From Enoplolaimus lenunculus (taxonomy: Eukaryota; Nematoda; Enoplea; Enoplida; Thoracostomopsidae), in assembly GCA_030248215.1 (NCBI GenBank), contig JASANG010002902.1, positions 1-64,000 of the forward strand: a stretch of 64,000 nucleotides of DNA, in the 5' to 3' direction. The notes beneath the pieces were generated by a model. It worked only from the letters and a program-made list of their open reading frames with translations. It ran no database searches and was not told where the DNA came from. A program made the translations under genes and the position numbers. Positions 50,471-61,252 of the stretch are shown here, in pieces (within the stretch, counting starts at the first letter, position 1; every line of letters begins with the position of its first letter).

Positions 50471-51159
50471 GCTTATCGGAACATCAAAAACACATAAATG
50501 GAGTGAGCTAAATAAGTCACACTTGTTTTTGTAAGTATATTTTAAATCCCAAGACATTTTTGGGTTTTTACATCAAAGCCTTTCAATTGCTGCAACCTCG
50601 CGAGCAAAGAGAGGTTGAAGCTAGACGTATTCCTGTGTTAAATCATACGGTAAAAGCAAGCTTTCAATTTTGAGCGACTTATCTTTGATCCCACTGTCGA
50701 CGAAACCTGGTGAGCGATCCCGACAAGATGCATATGTAGTTTTACATTGAATCTGGTGGCGAAGCTTCAATTCCTAAATCCGTTTATATATTCATATACT
50801 GCAATTTTCGCTCTTTTCGGATATACAGTGTGTTCTGGGTGGACATATACACACGGTCATTGTTCATGTGTTGCATGTAAATTAGTTAGTTACATGTCAT
50901 CAAAAAACGTAATATTTTATCATACTTAGCTGCAAATTATATTTATGAATCGCTTAATATTTTCCAGTTTTTTTCATTTTTTCCGCCCACATCGGAAAAA
51001 AATGAAAAAATTTCCGGTAATTTGTTCCGGCCAACAACCCTGCCTAAAAGTTGACAGTAAAGTATATATATGCGGTTCTATTTTTCCCTCACACCATTTC
51101 AGATTTATCACGCTTGTTTCACTTTAGTAAACAATCATGTTGCTTTGTGACCAAATATG
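50471..51159. other. Nothing recognised
   Basis: AT-rich, short open frames only. Confidence 0.5.
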
Positions 51160-51495
51160 CTACTTTTTGATTAAAGTGGGGTCCCCATTTTGGGTCCCAA
51201 TCAATAGGAGTCTGTACCCCTAATGTGAGTCCGTAAGCAGATAGAGTCCGTGAACCCTAAGTATAGTCCATTAATGACAATTATCCGTAATTTTATAGCG
51301 TATAAATGACTCCAGGACCAAATAAATTGACTTCGAAACTTTAAATCGTACTTAAATTTTGAAAGTACATTCCCAAGTATAACCTTGCATTATCGCTCAA
51401 GCTATTGACACAAGAGAAATAAACGTTTTATTCAACGAACAGTTGCTGTACCGGATATATATCAGAAACGAAGGGTGGCGGAGCGTTGACTGCTC
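51160..51495. repeat. CTGTAGTGA element, inverted, ends degraded
   Basis: GTGGGGTCCCCATTTTGGGT and GAGTCCGTAAGCAGATAGAG near the left; the inner right words (CTGTACCGGATATATA, AACGAAGGGTGGCGG) match 686-1136 inverted. Confidence 0.65.
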
Positions 51496-51605
51496 GTACA
51501 AAAGTAACATTGGCTAAATAACAATATTCAATAAAGTCAATTGGAAAACTTAACCGTTAGTTTTCAATAATCAACTTACAACTCGATACGTTAGGTAATA
51601 ACCAG

Positions 51606-51958
51606 GGTGCAACCGGAGGTGAAAACTCGCGGAGCCGGAGACCAAGGAAACTTGCCGGAGCCGGAGGTGAGGCGAAATAAGGTAGTAAAAATGATGGTTA
51701 ATTTAGTTAACTTTAACCAACATCTGCAATATGTTGTTAAATTGTTTGGTGGTTTTACGCTAATTTTCTGCGAAATTTCGCAAAATCCTTTTCTGAAAAC
51801 TGTGACAAAAGTAGAACGAAACGCGTTGAACAGATAAATTTTGCAAAATTATGCAAAAAATTTTACTACCGAAATTGCCGGAACCTCCTTCAAAAATTAG
51901 ACCGGAGCCGGAGGCTGATTTTCTGCCAGAGCCGGAGGCCAACCTCCGGTTGTACCTT
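51606..51958. mobile_element. CCGGAG element, 353 bp
   Basis: GGGTGCAACCGGAGGTG at the left and CCTCCGGTTGTACC at the right are inverted. Clusters of CCGGAG hexamers sit at both ends around an AT-rich middle that contains ACTTTAACCAACATCTGC. Copies at 56630 and 61253. Confidence 0.8.
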
Positions 51959-52270
51959 GGCACTAACCAAGCCAAAGTAAACTGTAATTTTAAATATAAA
52001 ACTGAATTCTTATGATTAATATTTATTTTTTGTATATTTTAGTTTAGTTTCCTCAGAAAATTTAGACAATCTATTAATAGTCTCGTTGAAAATTTTAGAT
52101 TTCCCTCAAAATATCTACTGGGTAAAGTCAATCTCTTTGTTGTTGTTTCAAACTTTACTCAAATTCATCATTCTGTTGAACACCGGTACAGTTTAGTTCA
52201 CTGCCGCACATACCCGACACATTTTGTACTGCATTTTGTTCATTGTTCAGCAATTAACTACGAACCCATC

Positions 52271-52460
52271 GGCCCCGTGTGAAGTTCAGAGACGGAACGT
52301 TTTTCTGCAGGACTGCAATAGAGTAAGCTTAAGCTTCTATAGTATTTTTTGCTTCAGACTTAGGCTTAGGTGTAAGCTCTGTTACACCTACACTTTGACT
52401 TAGACCTAGGTTTACGAATTTGGTTGTACTACTGTTACGGTCATGTTCTTTTCATTGCCC
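52271..52460. mobile_element. TTAGGC-core element, subfamily A, opposite orientation
   Basis: GGCCCCGTGTGAAGTTCAGA at the left, flanked by AACCCATC; AACCCGTC at the right (7 of 8). The hexamers are diverged. Confidence 0.82.
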
Positions 52461-53000
52461 AACCCGTCTTCAAGCACGCGGCAATAATTTTCAGTTCGAA
52501 CTGGTTCAGGTTAACTGGGATCAAGACAAATTTTTAGTTTCCACGAGTTCACGAGCAAAGCAAACGGAATGTTTAACTCAATTTTAAATTCGATGTACCT
52601 CAATAAAATTTAATTTTGTGCGGATTCACAACGTTGCTAAGATGCTTGAATTTATAAAACCTTGCGTTGCGGTTCGTGTAAAAATATAAAACAACAATTC
52701 GTATTACGTGAAACTAACGATAAGTCGAACGTAACTGAAATAAAATAGTTTTCCCACAAAGACCGAACATTTTTGGCTCACAAATGCGAGGTCTGAAACC
52801 CAAAAGACTACCTCAAACTATGCGTCCAATTATATTTTTTGATTTGATTTAAAGATGTAACACAAGATTAAACTGAATTTTCTCATTTATAAATATTACT
52901 AATACACTAATATTCGAATCACACTTTGAATAAATCAAAAATTGTACTGTCTTAGCAAAAATCCAAGGAATAACTAAAAATTATACGGTTTTTGTATATA
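52461..53000. other. Nothing recognised
   Basis: AT-rich sequence without family repeats. Confidence 0.5.
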
Positions 53001-53255
53001 TACTGTATAAATTCCGATGAGTTGATTAATCAATTAAGATAGAGAATTAGTTATTTCTTGCTATTTGTGAGTTAATAACAGTGCTAACACTAACTCACTC
53101 TGAGCTAATTTAATTCTAGGTTAGTTGGTTAAATATACTCAAAATGAGTTCAATTCAGAATTTAGATTTCTGACACACCTTAATTCACAGCTCATACCTG
53201 TGTGAGTAGATTCAACTCATTCTGGGTGAAAATCAACTCACTGAAATTTACAGTG
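53001..53255. mobile_element. AACTCAGA hairpin element
   Basis: ACTGTATAAATTCCGATGAG at the left and GAAATTTACAGTG at the right, next to TA. Confidence 0.78.
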
Positions 53256-53640
53256 TACAATTTTATCCACTGAAAATTAATGTTTAGGCTTAGGCTCTGG
53301 TTCACGTAAACCTTTTTGTATGCGTCAAACAAAGCTTAACTCTTAAGTATAAATGCAGCGGAAAGTGTACAACAACGAATCGCAGCAAGCAGGACACTGC
53401 TATAATTAACGATTTGACAAGTCATGGATATATTTTTTTACGTTTTTTGCAATCTGAGACCAACTTAAAATCCATGGATTATGCCGACATCCGCTCGCGT
53501 ACACCGAGTTTTGTTGAAATTTGACAGGACGAATTTTAGGTGGTTTTAATTTTGCGTCAATCAAATACCGTAATACAACTCGAGGTGCGTGAGCTACAGC
53601 GATTTCTTTACAGTATAGGTTGGTGCACTGCGGTATTGTT

Positions 53641-53860
53641 CGTGTTGTTGTTGTTTTTGTTGTTGTTGTTGTTTTTGTTGTTGTTTTTGTTTTTGTTGTT
53701 ATTGTTGTTGTTGATGTTGTTGTTTGTTATTGTTGTTGTTGATGTTGTTGTTTGTTGTTGTTTTTGTTGTTGTTTTGTTGTTGTTTTTGTTGTTGTTGTT
53801 GTTTTTGTTGTTTTTGTTGTGGTTGTTGTTGTTGTTGTTGTCGGCGTTGTCGTTGTTGTT
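53641..53860. repeat. (TTG)n microsatellite-like tract
   Basis: About 220 bp of TTG/TTGTTT. The Leu/Val frame on the plus strand and the Asn-rich frame on the minus strand are products of the repeat. Confidence 0.9.
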
Positions 53861-54100
53861 CGTTGCGTTAGAATACACCATCACTCGATAGTTGTGCATG
53901 ATATAAAACAATTGCTCATATAATTTGTGATCGGTAGACTGACAATTTGACGAGAGACACAACGAACAAAAATGGTCTTTGAAGTTTGCCGTGGTTGCGG
54001 CGTTGGTGGTGGTGGCTCTATTGCTGCCTTCTGATGATTGGACCGTTGCAAAATTTGGCAGTAACCAAGCAGGACCTAAAATACACGCAATCAAACACGT
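53861..54100 (-). other. Possible coding stretch before the TTG tract, unrecognised
   Basis: After an acceptor-like gtattttag near 54076 the minus strand reads AWLLPNFATVQSSEGSNRAT, then FKDHFCSLCLSSNCQSTDHK and continues into the Asn repeat. It could be an exon of an Asn-rich protein, but no homology is recognised. Confidence 0.25.
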
Positions 54101-54223
54101 TGATCAAATGATATTATTGATGGCAAACGGGTGAACGTAAAATAAAATGGGGTTTATTTGTGTTTTTAACGGACTCACCTTTTGTTTCCAATGTTACAGT
54201 TCAACGCTTCGCACAAAGGTATT

Positions 54224-56130
54224 GGGCTATGTTACTTTTAGGGGCGTAACAGTAGATTAAGCGTATTCCTAAGCCGTAGCCTAAGCGTTAAGTGTTGCAA
54301 AAATGTGTTCCTAAGCCTAAGTGTAAGCGTAAGCCTAAGCGTTGCAAAAATGTGTTCCTAAGCCTAAGTGTAAGCGTAAGCCTAAGCGTTGCAAAAATGT
54401 GTTCCTAAGCCTAAGTGTAAGCGTAAGCCTAAGCGTTGCAAAAATGTGTTCCTAAGCCTAAGTCTAAGCGTAAGCCTAAGCGTTGCAAAAATGTGTTCCT
54501 AAGCCTAAGTCTAAGCGTAAGCCTAAGCGTTGCAAAAATGTGTTCCTAAGCCTAAGTCTAAGCGTAAGCCTAAGCGTTGCAAAAATGTGTTCCTAAGCCT
54601 AAGTCTAAGCGTAAGCCTAAGCGTTGCAAAAATGTGTTCCTAAGCCTAAGTCTAAGCGTAAGCCTAAGCGTTGCAAAAATGTGTTCCTAAGCCTAAGTCT
54701 AAGCGTAAGCCTAAGCGTTGCAAAAATGTGTTCCTAAGCCTAAGTCTAAGCGTAAGCCTAAGCGTTGCAAAAATGTGTTCCTAAGCCTAAGTCTAAGCGT
54801 AAGCCTAAGCGTTGCAAAAATGTGTTCCTAAGCCTAAGTCTAAGCGTAAGCCTAAGCGTTGCAAAAATGTGTTCCTAAGCCTAAGTCTAAGCGTAAGCCT
54901 AAGCGTTGCAAAAATGTGTTCCTAAGCCTAAGTCTAAGCGTAAGCCTAAGCGTTGCAAAAATGTGTTCCTAAGCCTAAGTCTAAGCGTAAGCCTAAGCGT
55001 TGCAAAAATGTGTTCCTAAGCCTAAGTCTAAGCGTAAGCCTAAGCGTTGCAAAAATGTGTTCCTAAGCCTAAGTCTAAGCGTAAGCCTAAGCGTTGCAAA
55101 AATGTGTTCCTAAGCCTAAGTCTAAGCGTACTAAGCCTAAGCGTTGCAAAAATGTGTTCCTAAGCCTAAGTCTAAGCGTAAGCCTAAGTCTAAGCGTAAG
55201 CCTAAGCGTTGCAAAAATGTGTTCCTAAGCCTAAGTCTAAGCGTAAGCCTAAGCGTTGCAAAAATGTGTTCCTAAGCCTAAGTCTAAGCGTAAGCCTAAG
55301 CGTTGCAAAAATGTGTTCCTAAGCCTAAGTCTAAGCGTAAGCCTAAGCGTTGCAAAAATGTGTTCCTAAGCCTAAGTCTAAGCGTAAGCCTAAGCGTTGC
55401 AAAAATGTGTTCCTAAGCCTAAGTCTAAGCGTAAGCCTAAGCGTTGCAAAAATGTGTTCCTAAGCCTAAGTCTAAGCGTAAGCCTAAGCGTTGCAAAAAT
55501 GTGTTCCTAAGCCTAAGTCTAAGCGTAAGCCTAAGCGTTGCCAAAATGTGTTCCTAAGCCTAAGTCTAAGCGTAAGCCTAAGCGTTGCCAAAATGTGTTC
55601 CTAAGCCTAAGTCTAAGCGTAAGCCTAAGCGTTGCAAAAATGTGTTCCTAAGCCTAAGTCTAAGCGTAAGCCTAAGCGTTGCAAAAATGTGTTCCTAAGC
55701 CTAAGTCTAAGCGTAAGCCTAAGCGTTGCAAAAATGTGTTCCTAAGCCTAAGTCTAAGCGTAAGCCTAAGCGTTGCAAAAATGTGTTCCTAAGCCTAAGT
55801 CTAAGCGTAAGCCTAAGCGTTGCAAAAATGTGTTCCTAAGCCTAAGTCTAAGCGTAAGCCTAAGCGTTGCAAAAATGTGTTCCTAAGCCTAAGTCTAAGC
55901 GTAAGCCTAAGCGTTGCAAAAATGTGTTCCTAAGCCTAAGTCTAAGCGTAAGCCTAAGCGTTGCAAAAATGTGTTCCTAAGCCTAAGTCTAAGCGTAAGC
56001 CTAAGCGTTGCAAAAATGTGTTCCTAAGCCTAAGTCTAAGCGTAAGCCTAAGCGTTGCAAAAATCTGTTCTTATGCCTCGGCCTAAGCAAAAAATTTTAA
56101 TCTAAAATCTAAGGCTCTTACAGTAACATG
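54224..56130. mobile_element. TTAGGC-core element, subfamily B, giant copy (~1.9 kb)
   Basis: The left end GGGCTATGTTACTTTTAGGG and GCGTAACAGTAGATTAAGCG are typical of subfamily B. Nearly all the rest is the 47-bp array. The right part keeps AAAAAATTTTAATCTAAAAT and CTCTTACAGTAACATG but has lost the terminal GGCC. Confidence 0.88.
54290..56065. repeat. 47-bp higher-order tandem array, about 38 copies
   Basis: Each unit is a GTGTTCCTAAGCCTAAG half with TCTAAGCG/TAAGCC variant hexamers and a GTTGCAAAAAT spacer. The first three or four units carry GTGTAAGCG, the rest GTCTAAGCG. Two adjacent units share a GTTGCCAAAAT variant, and one region has a partial unit duplication. This pattern indicates unequal exchange. 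Confidence 0.97.
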
Positions 56131-56154
56131 TTTCACTAAATCGATTTTCTTAGC

Positions 56155-56278
56155 ATGAATGAAGTTTATAGAGACAGCGGCACAGCCGGGGCCGGGCGGC
56201 ACGATTTATCTCTTGTGCTGGTTGCAATTTTTGCTGCTATCCAATTGTTCTATCTGAAGTTCACAGTGTATTTTACAG
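56155..56278 (+). CDS. Possible first coding exon of an unrecognised membrane protein
   Basis: The plus strand reads MNEVYRDSGTAGAGRHDL followed by a strongly hydrophobic run (SLVLVAIFAAIQLFYL, then KFTVYFT), and ends exactly at a ttttacag/gtaaat donor in phase 1. It looks like a short cytoplasmic tail plus a signal-anchor. The 41 codons are GC-richer at the start than the surroundings. No later exon could be placed with confidence, so function is unknown. It could also be chance. Confidence 0.35.
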
Positions 56279-56629
56279 GTAAATATACAAAAATTTGCAT
56301 GTTTCACATTATTCAATGTTGAAATATTAAAAATTGTTAAAAAATGCACTTTAAAACTGTACAATATCGGAATACAAACAATTATCCCTTAACGCAAAAT
56401 CTGTGGATCTGACGTTGGTTTAGGGATTAAGGAAGGACTCTGTGCCAATAATACATTTTTACCCAAAACAACCAATTTTGACTCGATTTGTGATTTTTGT
56501 ATGATGGTTCCGGAACTTTGGCACAAACTCAGAAAACTCCCTTGCGATCCTTTTATAGAACGTAACTACCCGTCACTTTTCCTAAAATCCTGGCTATTAC
56601 TGGAGCGATATGTGGTGAAACAAACCTCG
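56279..56629 (+). other. Unassigned, weak open frame
   Basis: From about 56501 a plus-strand frame reads MVPELWHKLRKLPCDPFIER and continues until it enters the CCGGAG element. Not recognised. Confidence 0.2.
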
Positions 56630-57003
56630 CCAGCGGGATATAACCGGAGCGTCTGCCTCCGGCTCCGGCTCCGGCAGAAAATCGGCTTCCGGCTCCGGTA
56701 GAATTTTTGCCGGAGATTGCGGCAATTTCGGTAGTAAAATTTAGCATTATTTTGCAATATGTACCTGTTTAGCGCGTTTCGTTTTACTTTCGTCACAATT
56801 TTCAGGAAACAATTTCCGTAATTTCGCAGAAAATTAGCGTAAAACCAAACAACTTAACAACACATTGCCGATATTGGCTAAAATTTACTAATTAATCATC
56901 ATTTTTACTACCTAATCTTGCCTCACCTACGGCTCCGGCTCCGGCAAGTTTCGTTGACCTCCGGCTCCGGCTACGGTATTTTTCACCTCGGTTGCACTCT
57001 GCT
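56630..57003. mobile_element. CCGGAG element, opposite orientation
   Basis: GGCTCCGGCTCCGGCAGAAA at the left and CTCCGGCTACGG then CACCTCGGTTGCAC at the right. The middle matches 51606-51958 inverted. Confidence 0.78.
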
Positions 57004-57540
57004 CGCCAGCCAAGCGAACAAGAAGCCAAATGCTATTTTAACAGCTTGTAATGTAGGATCTTAGTATTTGATATTTGTTTATATTTCCATTCTATAAATA
57101 TAGTGCAAAGTTAATATATTTCAAAAAACTGACTGGGTCAACTGCCTTCGTCAGTTGTGCCTCTGGCTGAACGCCTCAATATTTAGTGCTTACTTCTAAT
57201 CTTAGCCATAACTGTGCAAAATCCTTGACAAATTGTCAAACTGTTACATAGCATTAATAGTAGCTAATCTAATCTAAATATGACCCCTTCCAAGTAGCGA
57301 AATAGAGATAACCTCAGGGTCGTATACAAGTGGAAGGATTCAACGGATATACTTATATCCGCTCGCAAAATTTCCCATTCTTAACCAACTTAAAATATCC
57401 TTCCGGATGTTAGAAGTAAAACAAAATAATTTTTTCACTCGACATTATAACCCTTGCGAAGCGGAATCCACGCTACGCCTCCGGGGAAACCACTATAATG
57501 TAGTCCTAAGACTATCATGACCATTATCAAATTCTCGCTA
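57004..57540. other. Nothing recognised
   Basis: No family repeat or convincing frame. Confidence 0.45.
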
Positions 57541-58023
57541 ATTAACAACACTTGTGCCGGTCGGCATCTGTCCTTTGTTCCGCCGGTGCAAAAAAAGACA
57601 ACTTGAACCCGGCGAACAAAATACATTTTCAAAATCTGTTGAGTTATTTGTTATTTGATAAAGTGACGCCTTTATGGCCCACGTCGGCCGTGGAACTAAA
57701 TTTCGAAATTCAAGTTCGCAACCGTATACCTTGAAATCATCAATAAATCTTGAAGCCTAATGGACCTATTATTATTAGTACTAAAGGTTGTTTTGAAGAT
57801 TGAAATAAATAGCTTATATCTAGGCGACCAAGTGTAGAGATAAAGTTATAGCTAATGTGGGAATACGATAATTTGAAATTAACTCGTTGATACCGATGCC
57901 AAGTTTGACATAAAAAACGTTTGCCGACTTCGAGTCACAGTTGTATGGGCGGCATGCGACGATATCAATACGGCAGGATACAATTTCATTAACACGAAAA
58001 TGTTTTCCAACCTGTCCAAGTTA
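57541..58023 (+). other. Coding-like island, unrecognised, ending at a hairpin element
   Basis: One plus-strand frame (about 57600-57735) reads IHFQNLLSYLLFDKVTPLWP and AVELNFEIQVRNRIP. A second (about 57893-58020) reads DIKNVCRLRVTVVWAACDDI and NTAGYNFINTKMFSNLS and is interrupted by the element at 58024. Strand-like hydrophobic patterning suggests former coding sequence. The family is unknown. Confidence 0.3.
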
Positions 58024-58141
58024 CACTGCAACAAAAAATAGTGAATCGAATTTGACTCTGACGGAGTCGAATTTTGACTTCTGTGTAGTCCGTAAAAGTC
58101 TATTTCGGAGCGAATTAATTTGACTCACAATTTTTGCAGTG
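58024..58141. mobile_element. GAGTCAAAT hairpin element, internally deleted
   Basis: CACTGCAACAAAAAATAGTG to ATTTTTGCAGTG; 118 bp instead of about 210. Confidence 0.8.
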
Positions 58142-58447
58142 TGGAAAGGTACTATAAAGTCTGATAAAAGTGATTTTCTTGTCGCCACAGTGATTATAGA
58201 AGGGTATATTCGGCGTATATCCACTCTGTGTTCTATTCCTTCCCTTGTATATCCACTGGCCGTGATGTATGCACCAAGAAAGAATTGAGTGACGGGTTTG
58301 TAGGAGTGCATGCAATGACACATTTGTAATATTTGAGTGCATTTTTGCTCGATCTAAAAATTGCTCACAGAACCCGACAGATTCAGTCCTCGCTTTCTTG
58401 CGTGTTGTTGCCAACGCCCATACCAAAGCTGGAGACTTGGTTTTGTT

Positions 58448-58657
58448 GGCCAATGTAAAGAACAGGGTCCGGAACAGTATTATAAGCATATTCCTAAGCC
58501 TGAGCCTGAGCCTAAGCCTAAGCCTAAGCGTAAGAACGAACATATTCCTAATCCTATTAGCTTAAGCCTAAGCCAAGCAAAAAATTAGTCTAAAGCTTAA
58601 GCTTACTCTTTTCTAGTCCCACAGAAAAACGTTCCGGTCCTCATCTTTAAATGGGCC
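58448..58657. mobile_element. TTAGGC-core element, subfamily A
   Basis: GGCCAATGTAAAGAACAGGG at the left and CCTCATCTTTAAATGGGCC at the right, with six hexamers on the left side of the core. Confidence 0.88.
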
Positions 58658-59082
58658 ACTTTGTTGAACGATAAAATGGTTTAGGTCAAGCTTTAGTACA
58701 GAGATACTAAACAAGTGTTGGTTTTATTTTCTGAATTTCTGGTTACGGTAATATTTGGCACACAGATGACGACGTTAAAATACCAATGCTATAAGGTAAT
58801 AGTATAATGCGATACCTGATCAATTGATTTGACCTGACTAAAATTAATATTTATTCTGAGTTGAATGCATTGCGAATCGTATAGTTTAACATTAGCCCAT
58901 ATCTTAATTCTTAACGTCAAAGTATATACCATAAGTGTGTTTTGATTGCTTGACTCAGTTTGACCAAGATTGCATCATACCAGAGTGTGCAACTCTCTGT
59001 GTTAAAATTAGAAGCGGAACAATTTTTGTTGCCGGATGCATAAAGTGTCATGGTTCGCATAGGTTGTATCCCCCTCTAAATA
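58658..59082. other. Mostly unassigned; fragment of an AAGAGTG element near 59030-59082
   Basis: GCATAAAGTGTCATGGTTCG matches the interior of 60674-60989. No other feature is seen. Confidence 0.4.
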
Positions 59083-59146
59083 AAAGCTTAAGTTTACTCT
59101 ATTGTAGTTACACTTGAAAGCGTTCCGCCCCTGATCGTTACATGGA
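59083..59146. repeat. TTAGGC-core A element, right-end fragment
   Basis: AAGTTTACTCTATTGTAGTT then CGTTCCGCCCCTGATCGTTA and CATGGATC. Confidence 0.65.
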
Positions 59147-59205
59147 TCGAGATTTCATACATTTACTAAACAATAACCGTTTATTCTGGATTACGATCGC
59201 TTTCA

Positions 59206-59480
59206 GCCCTATTCATACGTGCATGTTTTTTTGATGCGAGAACGTGCAGCTGCAACTTGCACTTGCAAGTTTTGTCCAAAATTCCGTTCGAAAAACTTGC
59301 AGCTGCAAATAATTCATTAAAAATCATAGCTAGGAATTTAGTTCTTAGGTGTGAATAACCATGTCAGTTCACTGGATTTATTGCAGCCGCTTTCTCATTG
59401 GCTGATGAAAAAAGGCAAGTTCTGCGTGTAATTTGCAGCTGCACTTTACTGTGAGAACTTTCATAATTGTAGGCTTTCTC
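59206..59480. mobile_element. TTAA/CTTGCA hairpin element
   Basis: CCCTATTCATACGTGCATG at the left and internal TTGCAGCTGCAAATAATTC. The right end is diverged. Confidence 0.7.
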
Positions 59481-59693
59481 AGCAAATTGATGTGTGGCAT
59501 TTTGTGAAACTATTCTATCAGTTATTTTGATATACTTGCATACTAGTGTATCTAACTATGTGTTTCTGTAATTTTTGGTTCAACATTCCGTCTGTTCTGA
59601 TTATTTACTCAAATTTTACAATAAAATGCAAATATACGCAGGCTATTGTCAACCAAGTTTAAACAGCAGCTTCGTACAACTTACAAAATCCTT

Positions 59694-59851
59694 GGTCCAA
59701 GTAAAAATCAGGGGCGGAACGTTTTTCTGTGGGACTGCAATAGAGCCAGCTTAAGCTTTAGACTAACTTGTGCTTGGCTTAGGCTTAGGCTTAAGCTTAG
59801 GCTTAGGAATATGCTTATAATACTGTTCCGTCCTTGTTCTGTACATTGGCC
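59694..59851. mobile_element. TTAGGC-core element, subfamily A, opposite orientation
   Basis: GGTCCAAGTAAAAATCAGGG at the left and CTTGTTCTGTACATTGGCC at the right, flanked by AAATCCTT/AAAACCTT (7 of 8). Confidence 0.9.
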
Positions 59852-60165
59852 AAAACCTTCATCAATAATTTTGGTGTTGGTTCACTTACTTTGAGAATTA
59901 TTGCCGGACCCTGGTCACTATTTGATATTGATCATTGCAGGATTTAAGCTGTGAAGTATTCGCAAACTCAAATTTCGTTATTTAAGCATATATCTTTGTT
60001 AACTTCTCTGTATGCCAGAACCGACACGCTACAGTATTCATTTAGCTTCAATCTGAAGCAAAATTTGACCATAAAACATATAAGAAAGTGTCACTGACAG
60101 CTGAAAATTTTAGTATCTGCATAACATTTGAATTTTTTTAACTTGAACCGTGAAATATGTTTCAA

Positions 60166-60519
60166 CGACTCAGTTTCTAAAATCTTACTTAAGTATTTAC
60201 TTGAGTTATACATAAGTAAGTACTTTTAGACACAGACTTTTAAGTGAATGCTTAACTTTTTGAACAAACACAAATATAAGCCAAATGTGAGCCATTTTCA
60301 TAACAAAAAGTCATAGTTTTGCTTTATATTAATCAGGCACCACAAGGCTACAATTTCAGTTTACAAAGTTTAGTAGTATGCCTGAGCTGTTCATCTGTAA
60401 TATATCAAATATAGTCAGCGACTTAAGTATTTACTTAACCCTAAGTATGATTTAAATAACGACAAAATGGTTAAGTAATAACTTAGCACGTACTTAAGTA
60501 GTGTTTACGAAACGCAGCC
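60166..60519. mobile_element. CTTAAG-rich element, diverged
   Basis: ACTCAGTTTCTAAAATCTTA at the left and GTTTACGAAACGCAGCC at the right, with ACTTAAGTA motifs between. Confidence 0.7.
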
Positions 60520-60673
60520 GCTGTGTTACATAGAATTTCAACAGCGAAGTTGAAACCTAACCGATGAGTGTGCCTAATATAAGTAAATGCTTAATTAATC
60601 AGGATAGCAATGGGACTAGTTGAGACAAGGTTCAATCCCGTCATTAGGTTTCTTCCATTTTTCTTTAGTAGGG

Positions 60674-60989
60674 CCAAGAGTGGATAGTGACAAGAGTGTG
60701 TAACTCTTGAGGACCCGCTTGGTACAAAATGTACCACCGGGCGTTGCGTTTTTGGCCGACCCCCTCTTGTTTAGAGGGAGGTCGCTATCACAGGAATGCC
60801 CCTAAATTAAACTATACCGGGAGGCATGTTTGACGCCGCATACAATAAAGTGCCATGGTTCGCACCGGTTGTACCCCGGCTCTAAATAAAGGGAGGTAAG
60901 GCAAAAACGCAACGCGTGCAGGGTACATTTATTCTACACAGAATGTGCCCAGTTGCACACTCTTGTTACATAGCGATTATCCACTCTTA
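60674..60989. mobile_element. AAGAGTG element
   Basis: CAAGAGTGGATAGTGAC at the left and ATTATCCACTCTT at the right. The interior has ACCGGGCGTTGCG and an inverted AACGCAACGCGTGC. Confidence 0.8.
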
Positions 60990-61089
60990 AAACCTGAATT
61001 TTGACGTTACTTCATTTTTCTAATCAACGGATTTAATTTCGGGATCAACCTTTGCTTTTTCAACGATCCCTGACTAAGTTAAACCTAGT

Positions 61090-61235
61090 TAATAGCGTAG
61101 TTTTTGCACCTCAACTCTTAAAGGTTTGCCGCAAGTAAAAATATGAATTTTTTACCCGTGTGATACAAATATTTACCCGCTGATATGCCTGCAGTTGAAC
61201 CGACCCACGTTTTCCCGCGGGTAAAGTTCCACTAT
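61090..61235. repeat. 'TTTACCCGCGGGTA' repeat
   Basis: TTTTTTACCCGTGTG, TTTACCCGCTG and TTCCCGCGGGTAAAG, as in 29500-29710. Confidence 0.5.
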
Positions 61236-61252
61236 GAACTTAACGGTCCAAC

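Noticed and set aside
53540-53923. Leu/Val-rich plus-strand frame and Asn-rich minus-strand frame
   Set aside because: Produced by the TTG tract. The hydrophobic frame is low complexity without a protein-like start.
54290-56065. CRISPR-like array
   Set aside because: There are no unique spacers; every unit is the same 47-bp sequence, and the context is eukaryotic.
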